From contig CAKVLT010000046.1 in NCBI GenBank assembly GCA_934757945.1, forward strand, positions 1 through 14,072: a DNA stretch of 14,072 bases, written 5' to 3'. Shown here one piece after another: positions 1 to 5,852 of the stretch (the first letter of the stretch is position 1; each line of letters begins with the position of its first letter). Source of the stretch: an uncultured Bulleidia sp. (GTDB lineage Bacteria; Bacillota_I; Bacilli_A; Erysipelotrichales; Erysipelotrichaceae). Made by a program: the position numbers and the translations under genes. Below the pieces are notes generated by a model. That model saw only the letters and a program-made list of their open reading frames with translations, was not told the DNA's origin and made no database searches.

Positions 1-288
1 ATGCTGACCAGTCTTAATAGCAAACTGTTCTGCTGGTAAACCAAAGGCATCAAATCCCATTGGATGTAAGACATTGTATCCCTGCATTCTCTTCATACGG
101 GCAATAATATCCGTTGCAGTATATCCTTCAGGATGTCCTACATGGAGCCCCTGTCCGCTTGGGTATGGGAACATATCCAAAACATAGTACTTTGGTTTGT
201 CAAAGTTATACGCATCTGTTTTGAAAGTTTTGTGATCTGCCCAATACTTCTGCCACTTCTTTTCAATTTGTTTGTGATCGTAACTCAT
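1..288 (-). CDS. leuS: Leucine--tRNA ligase, N-terminal part (cut by window edge)
   Basis: This is the first 96 codons of leucyl-tRNA synthetase, the cytoplasmic class I enzyme that charges tRNA-Leu. The protein starts MSYDHKQIEKKWQKYW, then has PKYYVLDMFPYPSG at about residues 32-45. The class I HIGH signature appears as HVGH at residues 49-52, and DAFGLPAEQFA at about 80-90; all are characteristic of LeuRS. The start is supported by a GGAGGA ribosome binding site at 295-300, 6 nt upstream of the ATG at 288. The reading frame is open to the window edge, so the editing domain, the KMSKS loop and the anticodon-binding domain lie outside. A leucine-specific T-box leader lies directly upstream, which agrees with the assignment. 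Nothing looks broken in the visible part. Confidence 0.97.
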   Translation of the reverse strand, partial: MSYDHKQIEKKWQKYWADHKTFKTDAYNFDKPKYYVLDMFPYPSGQGLHVGHPEGYTATDIIARMKRMQGYNVLHPMGFDAFGLPAEQFAIKTGQH

Positions 289-302
289 TTTCTTTCCTCC
301 GA

Positions 303-337
303 TTAAAAATAAAAGCGTCCTCAAATTCTAAGGACGC
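303..337 (-). terminator. Regulated terminator hairpin of the leuS T-box
   Basis: The arms GCGTCCT (315-321) and AGGACGC (331-337) form a 7-bp stem with a 9-nt loop. On the minus strand it is followed by TTTTATTTTTAA at 314-303. It lies between the T-box core and the leuS ribosome binding site, the usual place of a T-box terminator. Because no other terminator follows the upstream HAD gene, it may also end read-through from that gene. Confidence 0.9.
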
Positions 338-520
338 CTGATAACGTGTTACCACCTTAGTTCATAAGTAGATACACTTATGCACTTCATTGAGCTTTGT
401 AACGCAAGCAAAACGGTCGCTCCACAAACGAGTTCATATCTTTCTACGCTCCAGGTTTCACCACTGTTCCTGTCTCTCTTTGCCGTATACTCATTACTAC
501 TACTTTTGTTTCCTAACAAC
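303..520 (-). promoter_or_regulatory. T-box riboswitch leader of leuS (leucine specifier CUC)
   Basis: The untranslated leader of leuS reads as a T-box on the minus strand. A T-box core AAGGTGGTAACACG lies at 345-358 (canonical form AGGGTGGNACCGCG). It is followed by the intrinsic terminator at 303-337. The UGGU of the core can pair with an ACCA tRNA end, which fits the A discriminator base of tRNA-Leu. A likely specifier is CTC (Leu) inside GAACTCG, complementary to 430-432, with Stem I around 425-490. Known mechanism: uncharged tRNA-Leu stabilises the antiterminator and lets leuS be transcribed. The specifier position was picked by eye, not by folding. The core has A where the usual UGGNACC has C. 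Confidence 0.88.
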
Positions 521-526
521 AAGGAT

Positions 527-555
527 AAGATACCACTTTACACTTTAATGTGCAA
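527..555 (-). promoter_or_regulatory. Promoter of the leuS T-box transcript
   Basis: On the minus strand, TTGCAC (-35, 550-555) and TATCTT (-10, 527-532) are separated by exactly 17 nt, giving a predicted transcription start near 520. This lies upstream of all T-box elements. The -35 region overlaps the stop codon (545-547) of the upstream HAD gene, so the genes are packed without a separating terminator. Confidence 0.7.
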
Positions 556-1312
556 GTCCGGATAAACTGTCCACAATCCATTTCGGATGTAAATCCTTAT
601 CTTTCTGTATTTCCATAAAACTTGTATCTGTTGCTACAAAGGCGGTCTCATAGTGGCATTGTAAAGCAGGAAGAATATCTGCTCCATAATCATCAGAGAC
701 AATCAGCACCTCGTCTTCTTTATATCCTGTATACCGTAATGCATAGGATAAAGTCACTAAACTTGGTCTTCCAAATTCCAGTGCCTTGGTATTGGCGGCA
801 TATTCCAGTAATCGTGTAATAGCACCAGCTGCAATACATTGTTTATCTCGATCAATGTGTTCTCTGGAAGAGTCAGTAGAAATCAATACTGCTCCTTTTT
901 TTATTTTCTGAATGTCACGATTCAGATCAATCGCGTCCAGGTGAGATTCACTGCCGATAAAAATCCAGTGAGGATCTTCACAGTTCAGCTCAAATCCTGC
1001 TTCCACAAGCACTTCTTTCAATCCTCTTCCGCCAATATAATTTGCTTTAATACGTGTTGGATATTTTCTTGCAATCCAATCTCTGGCAGCCATAGCAGAA
1101 GTGTAGATAACCCCGTCTGAAAAAGTAGGAAAACCCATAGCACGCATATGAATACAGAGTTCTTTTTTTGTCTGATTACTTCTGTCAGTAACAATCAAAA
1201 AAGGAATATGTCTTTTTAACAGACTTTCTATCAATGTAATAGCTCCGTCTGAAGGCTTTTCATTGTTTTTTACCAACGTTTCATACTGAATAATGTGACA
1301 TTTACGAATCAT
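545..1312 (-). CDS. NagD-like HAD-IIA family protein lacking the catalytic aspartates (probable pseudoenzyme)
   Basis: This 255-residue protein aligns by eye along its length with NagD/p-nitrophenylphosphatase-type HAD-IIA phosphatases. Motif II is present (FLIVTDRSNQT, Thr42), as are the cap segment, FISTN-like VLISTD at about 142-147, and motif IV (VSDDYGADI, Asp207, Asp208 and Asp212). Motif I, normally DxDGT, is IIQYETL at residues 7-13. The nucleophile Asp becomes Ile8, the acid/base Asp becomes Tyr10 and the Gly becomes Glu11. The motif III lysine (GKP) is Arg182. Such a protein should not form the phospho-aspartate intermediate, so a binding or regulatory role is more likely than phosphatase activity. 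The frame is intact and a ribosome binding site AAAGGTG (1318-1324) precedes the ATG, so it looks expressed. It is divergent from another degenerate phosphoesterase homologue. Confidence 0.85.
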   Translation of the reverse strand: MIRKCHIIQYETLVKNNEKPSDGAITLIESLLKRHIPFLIVTDRSNQTKKELCIHMRAMGFPTFSDGVIYTSAMAARDWIARKYPTRIKANYIGGRGLKEVLVEAGFELNCEDPHWIFIGSESHLDAIDLNRDIQKIKKGAVLISTDSSREHIDRDKQCIAAGAITRLLEYAANTKALEFGRPSLVTLSYALRYTGYKEDEVLIVSDDYGADILPALQCHYETAFVATDTSFMEIQKDKDLHPKWIVDSLSGLAH

Positions 1313-1327
1313 AGTTTCACCTTTTCA

Positions 1328-1346
1328 ATTGTACCATATCTTATGG
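1328..1346 (-). promoter_or_regulatory. Extended -10 promoter for the NagD-like gene
   Basis: On the minus strand, TGG plus TACAAT (-10 at 1328-1333, TG motif within 1334-1336) forms an extended -10 element about 15 nt upstream of the ATG at 1312. No good -35 box is visible. It is half of a near-perfect inverted repeat whose other half carries the opposing promoter, so the two -10 boxes are only 13 bp apart. Confidence 0.5.
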
Positions 1347-1352
1347 TAGAAT
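1344..1352 (+). promoter_or_regulatory. Extended -10 promoter for the metallophosphoesterase-like gene; predicts a leaderless mRNA
   Basis: TGG plus TAGAAT (1347-1352) is an extended -10 element. It ends 6 nt before the ATG at 1359, so the usual start distance places transcription initiation on the A of the start codon. A weak -35 candidate, TTCAAT, is at 1324-1329 (17-nt spacer). There is no ribosome binding site between promoter and ATG. Confidence 0.55.
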
Positions 1353-1358
1353 TTAGGC

Positions 1359-2339
1359 ATGAAAAAAATAACAAAAGTATTATCCACTATTCTTATAGTA
1401 TTATTATGCATAGCTTTCTTATTATATGATGCTTATTATATTGAACCTGTGAAAATACGAGTACGAAAAGAAATCTTAAGTTCAGAAAAAATACCTTTAT
1501 CCATGGATAGCATTCAGATTGCATTCCTGTCAGATATTGATTACGGAACTTATTTTACCAGTACACAGCTGGATAAGCTTGTAAACAAGCTGAATGCATG
1601 TGCTCCGGATATTGTCTTATTTGGAGGCAATCTCATCAATTCTTCTGTCACTTTAGATGAAGATACACAGTCTCTTCTAACCACTGCGCTTTCTAAAATA
1701 GAAGCTCCTCTTGGAAAATTTGCAGTCTATGGAGAACAGGACCACAATACTGCTGAAACATTATCAGCTATTACAACCATTTTAAATTCTTCAGGCTTTG
1801 AAGTATTAGAGAATTCTTCTATCAGCTTAAGAAACAAATCCTCAGATGCTATCTCTCTGGTAGGTATTGACAATATGGTCAATGGTACTGTGGATATAGA
1901 TACAGCTTACAGTAATGTTCCAAGAGACAACTATGTCATTACACTCTGCAATACGCCGGATACCTGTGACAGAGTACCTACAGATCTTACAGATTATTTC
2001 CTTGCAGGACATAGCCTTGGAGGACAGATCTATTACATATTCTCCTCGTATTACACACCATCCGGTGCTACTTCTCATTTAAGAGGCAAAGAAAAAATCA
2101 GTAACAGTTTCACTCTGGATATCACTTCCGGTGTGGGCACTCTTACAAGTAATGTCAGACTGTTTTCTCCAAGTGAAATTGTCATCTATACTTTACAGTC
2201 TGAAAAGCCTCAACCTACTCCAACTCCTGAACCAACTGTCAATCCGGCAGAAACTGCTCCTCCCCAAGAGACACCTTCTGCCGCCCCTTCTTCTGCACCA
2301 GAACAAACTGCAGAACCATCACAAGCACCCGCAGAATAG
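1359..2339 (+). CDS. Membrane-anchored calcineurin-like phosphoesterase homologue lacking most metal ligands, with Pro-rich tail
   Basis: This 326-residue protein has a basic N-terminus (MKKITK) and a hydrophobic segment at about 8-23 that should act as an uncleaved signal anchor, placing the rest outside the cell. Residues about 52-280 follow the YkuE-type metallophosphoesterase pattern, but the metal-site motifs are altered. SDxH is SDID (His to Asp61), GD is GN (Asn91), GNHD is GEQD (Glu126, Gln127), the later His is Asn198 (LCNTP), and GHTHGGQ is GHSLGGQ (Leu220). Asp59 and His218 remain. A dinuclear metal centre is unlikely, so catalysis is doubtful. Residues about 284-326 are a Pro/Thr/Ala/Glu-rich low-complexity tail, probably an extended wall-spanning linker. 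The start has no ribosome binding site; see the promoter entry. The frame is intact, so the losses look tolerated or selected rather than recent decay. Confidence 0.8.
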   Translation: MKKITKVLSTILIVLLCIAFLLYDAYYIEPVKIRVRKEILSSEKIPLSMDSIQIAFLSDIDYGTYFTSTQLDKLVNKLNACAPDIVLFGGNLINSSVTLDEDTQSLLTTALSKIEAPLGKFAVYGEQDHNTAETLSAITTILNSSGFEVLENSSISLRNKSSDAISLVGIDNMVNGTVDIDTAYSNVPRDNYVITLCNTPDTCDRVPTDLTDYFLAGHSLGGQIYYIFSSYYTPSGATSHLRGKEKISNSFTLDITSGVGTLTSNVRLFSPSEIVIYTLQSEKPQPTPTPEPTVNPAETAPPQETPSAAPSSAPEQTAEPSQAPAE

Positions 2340-2357
2340 ACCTGCAGGTGCTTTTTT
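2323..2357 (+). terminator. Intrinsic terminator of the metallophosphoesterase-like gene
   Basis: AAGCACC (2323-2329) pairs with GGTGCTT (2347-2353), and GCAG (2331-2334) pairs with CTGC (2342-2345), with one C/A mismatch and loop AATAGAC. A T run follows at 2352-2357. The hairpin starts inside the last codons, and the TAG stop (2337-2339) lies in its loop. Confidence 0.88.
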
Positions 2358-2386
2358 ATAAAAAAAGAAGAAGATTAGTCTTCTTC
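2357..2386 (-). terminator. Intrinsic terminator of the Cof-type HAD gene
   Basis: Arms 2367-2374 (GAAGAAGA) and 2379-2386 (TCTTCTTC) form a perfect 8-bp stem with a 4-nt loop. On the minus strand it is followed by TTTTTT (2366-2361). The gene's TAA stop (2375-2377) lies in the loop. It directly abuts the plus-strand terminator, and the two share the A/T-rich junction. Confidence 0.8.
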
Positions 2387-3175
2387 CAGTACTTTAAAGT
2401 GCCTGATGGCATTAGAAATCCCATGGTCATTACAGTTGGTAGTGACATAATCCGCATGAGCTTTCACTTCTTCTTTTGCATTCCCCATTGCCACTCCTAT
2501 ACCTGCATATTCCAGCATACTGACATCGTTACCACCATCTCCAAATGCCATACTTTCTTCTTTTCCAATACCCCATTTATCAAGCATGATTTTCACACCT
2601 TCCGGTTTACCACCATTTTCAGGAATCATATCCGCAAAATCATCTGTCCATCTTGCAGATTTCATATGTGGCGCGTGCTGAAGAAATTCCGCATCTCTTT
2701 CAGGCGGAATACGCGGGCAAACCTGATAAGTTGGATATGTATACATTCTTTCAGGATTCATAATTTCAGGAAGTTTATCTAATTGATCAATAGACTTATA
2801 GTATGCATATGTACCTTCGTCCATTTTGGTCATATATCCTTTTTCCAGTTCAAATACATTGCAGGCATAGTCCACTGTTTTCAAATATGGAACAAGTGTT
2901 TGAAACGTATCCGATGATATTGGACAATCATAAAATCTTTCTCTGTGTTCATCCATACAATACTGCCCGTTTAATAAAATATATCCATCCCAAGGAAAAG
3001 AATTAAATACATCCCCAAGTAAAGGTAATTGTACAGGAGGTCTTCCTGAAGCAATGCAAAGTTTTATCCCTTTTGCCTGTAATTTATGCAATGTCTCCAA
3101 TGTACTTTCAGGAATACTATGTGTTTCAAAATCAATCAATGTACCATCTATATCAAAAAATATTGCTTTTATCAT
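2375..3175 (-). CDS. Cof-type HAD-IIB phosphatase
   Basis: This 266-residue cytoplasmic protein has all four HAD motifs intact. Motif I is FFDIDGTLID (Asp8 nucleophile, Asp10), motif II is CIASGRPP, the motif III lysine is in KPEGVK, and motif IV is AFGDGGNDVSML. The C2 cap between motifs II and III and the total length are typical of the Cof/YwpJ-like subfamily, which dephosphorylates sugar phosphates, nucleotides or cofactor phosphates; the substrate cannot be read from sequence. I chose ATG at 3175 rather than the in-frame ATG at 3196. AGGGAG at 3184-3189 lies 8 nt before it, and MIKAIFFDIDGTL is the standard family start. The gene appears monocistronic and is convergent with the phosphoesterase-like gene. 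It gives a useful contrast with the degenerate HAD nearby. Confidence 0.93.
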   Translation of the reverse strand: MIKAIFFDIDGTLIDFETHSIPESTLETLHKLQAKGIKLCIASGRPPVQLPLLGDVFNSFPWDGYILLNGQYCMDEHRERFYDCPISSDTFQTLVPYLKTVDYACNVFELEKGYMTKMDEGTYAYYKSIDQLDKLPEIMNPERMYTYPTYQVCPRIPPERDAEFLQHAPHMKSARWTDDFADMIPENGGKPEGVKIMLDKWGIGKEESMAFGDGGNDVSMLEYAGIGVAMGNAKEEVKAHADYVTTNCNDHGISNAIRHFKVLEED

Positions 3176-3216
3176 AAACGTATCTCCCTCTTGCAATGAG
3201 ACTACTCTTCATTTTC

Positions 3217-3245
3217 AATTGTTTCAACCTTAAAACGTGTAACAA
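3217..3245 (-). promoter_or_regulatory. Weak candidate promoter for the Cof-type HAD gene
   Basis: On the minus strand, TTGTTA (3240-3245) and ACAATT (3217-3222) are 17 nt apart, upstream of the gene and just downstream of the preceding operon's terminator. The -10 match is poor, so this is a placement guess. Confidence 0.3.
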
Positions 3246-3261
3246 TTTACCAAAATGAAAA

Positions 3262-3292
3262 CAGTCATGTATACAACACGTATACATGACTG
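3262..3292 (-). terminator. Terminator of the MMPL / LxxG-repeat operon
   Basis: Arms CAGTCATGTATAC (3262-3274) and GTATACATGACTG (3280-3292) make a perfect 13-bp stem with a 5-nt loop. The hairpin ends 13 bp past the stop codon at 3306. On the minus strand the stem is followed by TTTTCATTTTGG, so the U tract is interrupted. The long stem should still terminate well. Confidence 0.82.
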
Positions 3293-3305
3293 AAAGGAAA
3301 GATAC

Positions 3306-5849
3306 TTATTCACCAAACTTAAACAGATCTACTACTCTGTCAATGAAAGATTTCTTTTCGGCTGTTGAAGTTGTTGCTTCAGAAGATGAAGAACTTGTCG
3401 TTTCTTCTTTCTTAACAGAAGAAATCTTATAGATAAATTTTACAGTTCCTTCAGTACCATCACTGATTCCGGAATAAGAATTGTATGGTTCATCATCCTG
3501 CATTTCCTGAATCAACTTACTTGCTGTCTGCAGATTATCCAGAGCACTGTTCTGAGTCAGCTTGGAAATTCCTTCTTCATTATACTGTACTAAACCATCA
3601 TACAATGTCTTAGCACCGTCAGATAACTGTGTAGCACCATCAGATAGTGTCTGAGTACCATCTTTTAATGTCTTAGCGCCCTGAGACAACTGAGCTGCAC
3701 CATCAGATACCTGAGAAGCACCTGAAGAAAGTTTCTGTAATCCATCAGTTAAGGACTGAGAACCGGCATAGGCAGTACTTACACCATCTGTATATTGTTT
3801 CAGACTTTCTTTTAAGAAAGCAACACTATCCAGACTTTGTTTAGCACTCTTGATTTCTTTAATTGCTGCAGAAGCAGTAGCATCACTGCTCACCACCCCA
3901 TTCAGATAACTGATAATTGCCTGTTTACCTGTCTCTGACTTTGAATTTTGAAGATAGGTTTGAATAGTCTGAGCAATTGCAGCATCATGAGATACAGAAT
4001 CTTTCATATCTGAAATGGAAGCAGAATTTGCATAATACATTGAACCATAGCTTGCAAGCATTGCAACCTCTGCTTCAGTTTTATTATATGGAGCTGCAGT
4101 AAGCATTGCCTTAGCCGCAGCATAAACACCTTTATCTGTCTGAGCAGTTCTTAAATCTGTAACCCATGTAACGCCATCAACACCCAAGGCAGGTGCATTT
4201 CTATCAACATTGTTTAAGACGGAAGTTACAATTGGAGCAACTGTAGCATAATCCACATTGGATAAATCAGTAACATGATTGTTAATTGCAATGGAAATTA
4301 CTTCTTCTGCCTGTCTAGTAGTTAAAGTGGTCGGCTGTTCAGAATCTTTTGTAAATTCTGCAACCTTCTTCTGCACTGATCCTACAGCACCTTCATACGT
4401 AGCAAGATTCAGAAATCTGCCTGCAGAAGAATAATCTCCTGAATCAACTTTGTCCGCCTGATCATTTTGTACTGCTTGCACTTGCTGAGCAATCGCAAGA
4501 TTACCCTGTTGTGAAACAAGATATGATGTAAGATCTGTTTGATGATTAACAGCAGCCATATAGAGAAGCATATTTAATTGATCATCAGTAACATTCACTT
4601 TGTTATTGTTTAACTGCTCTTTAATCTGGTTGAATGCTACTTGTCTCATACCATCAGTAATACCGGCATAATAGCCTAACTGACTACCATAGTTTTCCCA
4701 GGTTAATGATTGATAATTAGTATCATTTTTAATGGTATCATTAGCATCCAGTTCTTTATTTACTGTAGCAAGAATGGCATCAGCAACCTGACTCATACCA
4801 CTATTTAAAGCAGCGTTATTAGAAGATAACTGACCAAGGCCAGCCTGTAATGCAGTTGCGCCTGCCAATGCACTGGAAGCTCCTTCAGCAAGCTGACTTG
4901 TACCATCAGTTAATGTAGATGTACCATTGACTAATGTACCAACACCATCATTTACCTGATTTGCTCCATCTTTCAACTGATCTGCACCTTCATATAAAGT
5001 TTTAGATCCATCAATCAGTTTCTGTGTAGCCGCATCAAGTTCATCAAGCTGAGAGAATAAATCAGTACCTTCCAGCTTGTCTTCTTTCATTTCCTTCTTC
5101 AAAGCAGATAAGTCTGTAGACGCAGCCATCATCATTGTTGGAGACGAAAAGTCCGTAACATCAGCTTCAATAGTAATGGAATCAAATAAGTAATCATTTA
5201 AAGAAGATAAATCACCTGTTAATAACTGACCAAGAGAATCCTTTAAACCTGGCATCATGACTGCTGCAGCAATATTACTGGAAGAATCATCCTGTGTCAT
5301 GCCATGATTAATCGTGATATTTTTGAATGTGTCATTATCAAACATACCACCTACAACAGTATAGAATGGTTTGGCTACTTCATAAGTAACTCCATTGACT
5401 GTATATTCTTTTTTCTGTGTGTTTGTAACACTGACTGTCATCTTTAAATGACCGGACTTTCCCGTAAGATCATCTGGATCTATCTGCTTACCGTCTAATT
5501 CGTAGGAAATACTTGTTTCAAGAGGTAATGCAGCATTGGATTTACCCTGATAATACACGTTGGTATCATCTGTGGTCCATGTATAGCCATTATCTGTTTT
5601 CTGTACAGCTTCATCGGATTTCAGATTCTGTACATCAGTAAGATCTGATGTATCCTGATAGTTCTTGAAGCCATCTTCATTATGCAATGTATCAGATACC
5701 GTAACATCACTGACACTGCCATCAGCGTTCAAAATAACGTATACAGATTCATCTTTTGTTGTAGTGCTTTCAGCAAGTACCGGAGAGAAAGTACCAAGTA
5801 CCATGAATGTAGCTCCGGTTAGTGATGTGATTTTAGAAATCTTGTTCAT
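3306..5849 (-). CDS. Secreted LxxG heptad-repeat protein (YhgE/Pip-like repeats, no transmembrane region), partner of the MMPL transporter
   Basis: This 847-residue protein starts with a signal peptide (MNKISKITSL, hydrophobic to about 24, cleavage near VLA-ES at 26/27). A beta-rich region (about 30-240) follows. Two arrays of x-x-x-L-x-x-G heptads lie at about 278-342 and 686-752 (units such as LKDGANQ, LSDGATQ), separated by a roughly 330-residue helical region (353-685). Similar repeats occur in YhgE/Pip-family proteins, which have terminal membrane segments. None is visible here: the C-terminus is a Ser/Thr-rich linker (about 815-830) and a short amphipathic KKSFIDRVVDLFKFGE tail, with no LPxTG. 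The two arrays probably pair as an antiparallel rod. The start follows an AAGGAGG site that overlaps the transporter's stop codon, implying translational coupling. The likely role is an extracellular accessory of the transporter; its substrate is unknown. Confidence 0.85.
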   Translation of the reverse strand: MNKISKITSLTGATFMVLGTFSPVLAESTTTKDESVYVILNADGSVSDVTVSDTLHNEDGFKNYQDTSDLTDVQNLKSDEAVQKTDNGYTWTTDDTNVYYQGKSNAALPLETSISYELDGKQIDPDDLTGKSGHLKMTVSVTNTQKKEYTVNGVTYEVAKPFYTVVGGMFDNDTFKNITINHGMTQDDSSSNIAAAVMMPGLKDSLGQLLTGDLSSLNDYLFDSITIEADVTDFSSPTMMMAASTDLSALKKEMKEDKLEGTDLFSQLDELDAATQKLIDGSKTLYEGADQLKDGANQVNDGVGTLVNGTSTLTDGTSQLAEGASSALAGATALQAGLGQLSSNNAALNSGMSQVADAILATVNKELDANDTIKNDTNYQSLTWENYGSQLGYYAGITDGMRQVAFNQIKEQLNNNKVNVTDDQLNMLLYMAAVNHQTDLTSYLVSQQGNLAIAQQVQAVQNDQADKVDSGDYSSAGRFLNLATYEGAVGSVQKKVAEFTKDSEQPTTLTTRQAEEVISIAINNHVTDLSNVDYATVAPIVTSVLNNVDRNAPALGVDGVTWVTDLRTAQTDKGVYAAAKAMLTAAPYNKTEAEVAMLASYGSMYYANSASISDMKDSVSHDAAIAQTIQTYLQNSKSETGKQAIISYLNGVVSSDATASAAIKEIKSAKQSLDSVAFLKESLKQYTDGVSTAYAGSQSLTDGLQKLSSGASQVSDGAAQLSQGAKTLKDGTQTLSDGATQLSDGAKTLYDGLVQYNEEGISKLTQNSALDNLQTASKLIQEMQDDEPYNSYSGISDGTEGTVKFIYKISSVKKEETTSSSSSEATTSTAEKKSFIDRVVDLFKFGE

Positions 5850-5852
5850 ACT

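Larger units (their letters stand above)
1327..1353. repeat. Inverted repeat containing two back-to-back -10 elements
   Basis: The left arm AATTGTACCATA (1327-1338) and right arm TATGGTAGAATT (1342-1353) are reverse complements apart from one mismatch (1331/1349), with TCT between. Each arm reads outward as TATGGTA[C/G]AAT, an extended -10 element. The palindrome therefore encodes two divergent promoters that occupy the same DNA. It could also be an operator for a dimeric regulator. Confidence 0.7.

Noticed and set aside
380..565. Plus-strand open frame of 61 codons next to leuS
   Set aside because: It lies antisense to the T-box leader and the leuS promoter, and the encoded peptide has no recognisable features.
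2348..2782. Plus-strand 144-codon open frame
   Set aside because: It is antisense to the clearly coding Cof-type HAD gene and encodes a His/Phe-rich peptide typical of an antisense shadow.
3262..3292. Perfect 13-bp inverted repeat as an operator or attachment site
   Set aside because: Its position just after the stop codon and the following T-rich stretch on the minus strand fit an intrinsic terminator better; no recombinase or element boundary is nearby.
3594..5018. Repeated short DNA units that could be taken for a tandem-repeat or CRISPR-like array
   Set aside because: They are 21-bp codon-level echoes of the LxxG heptad protein repeats, with no constant repeat-spacer structure.
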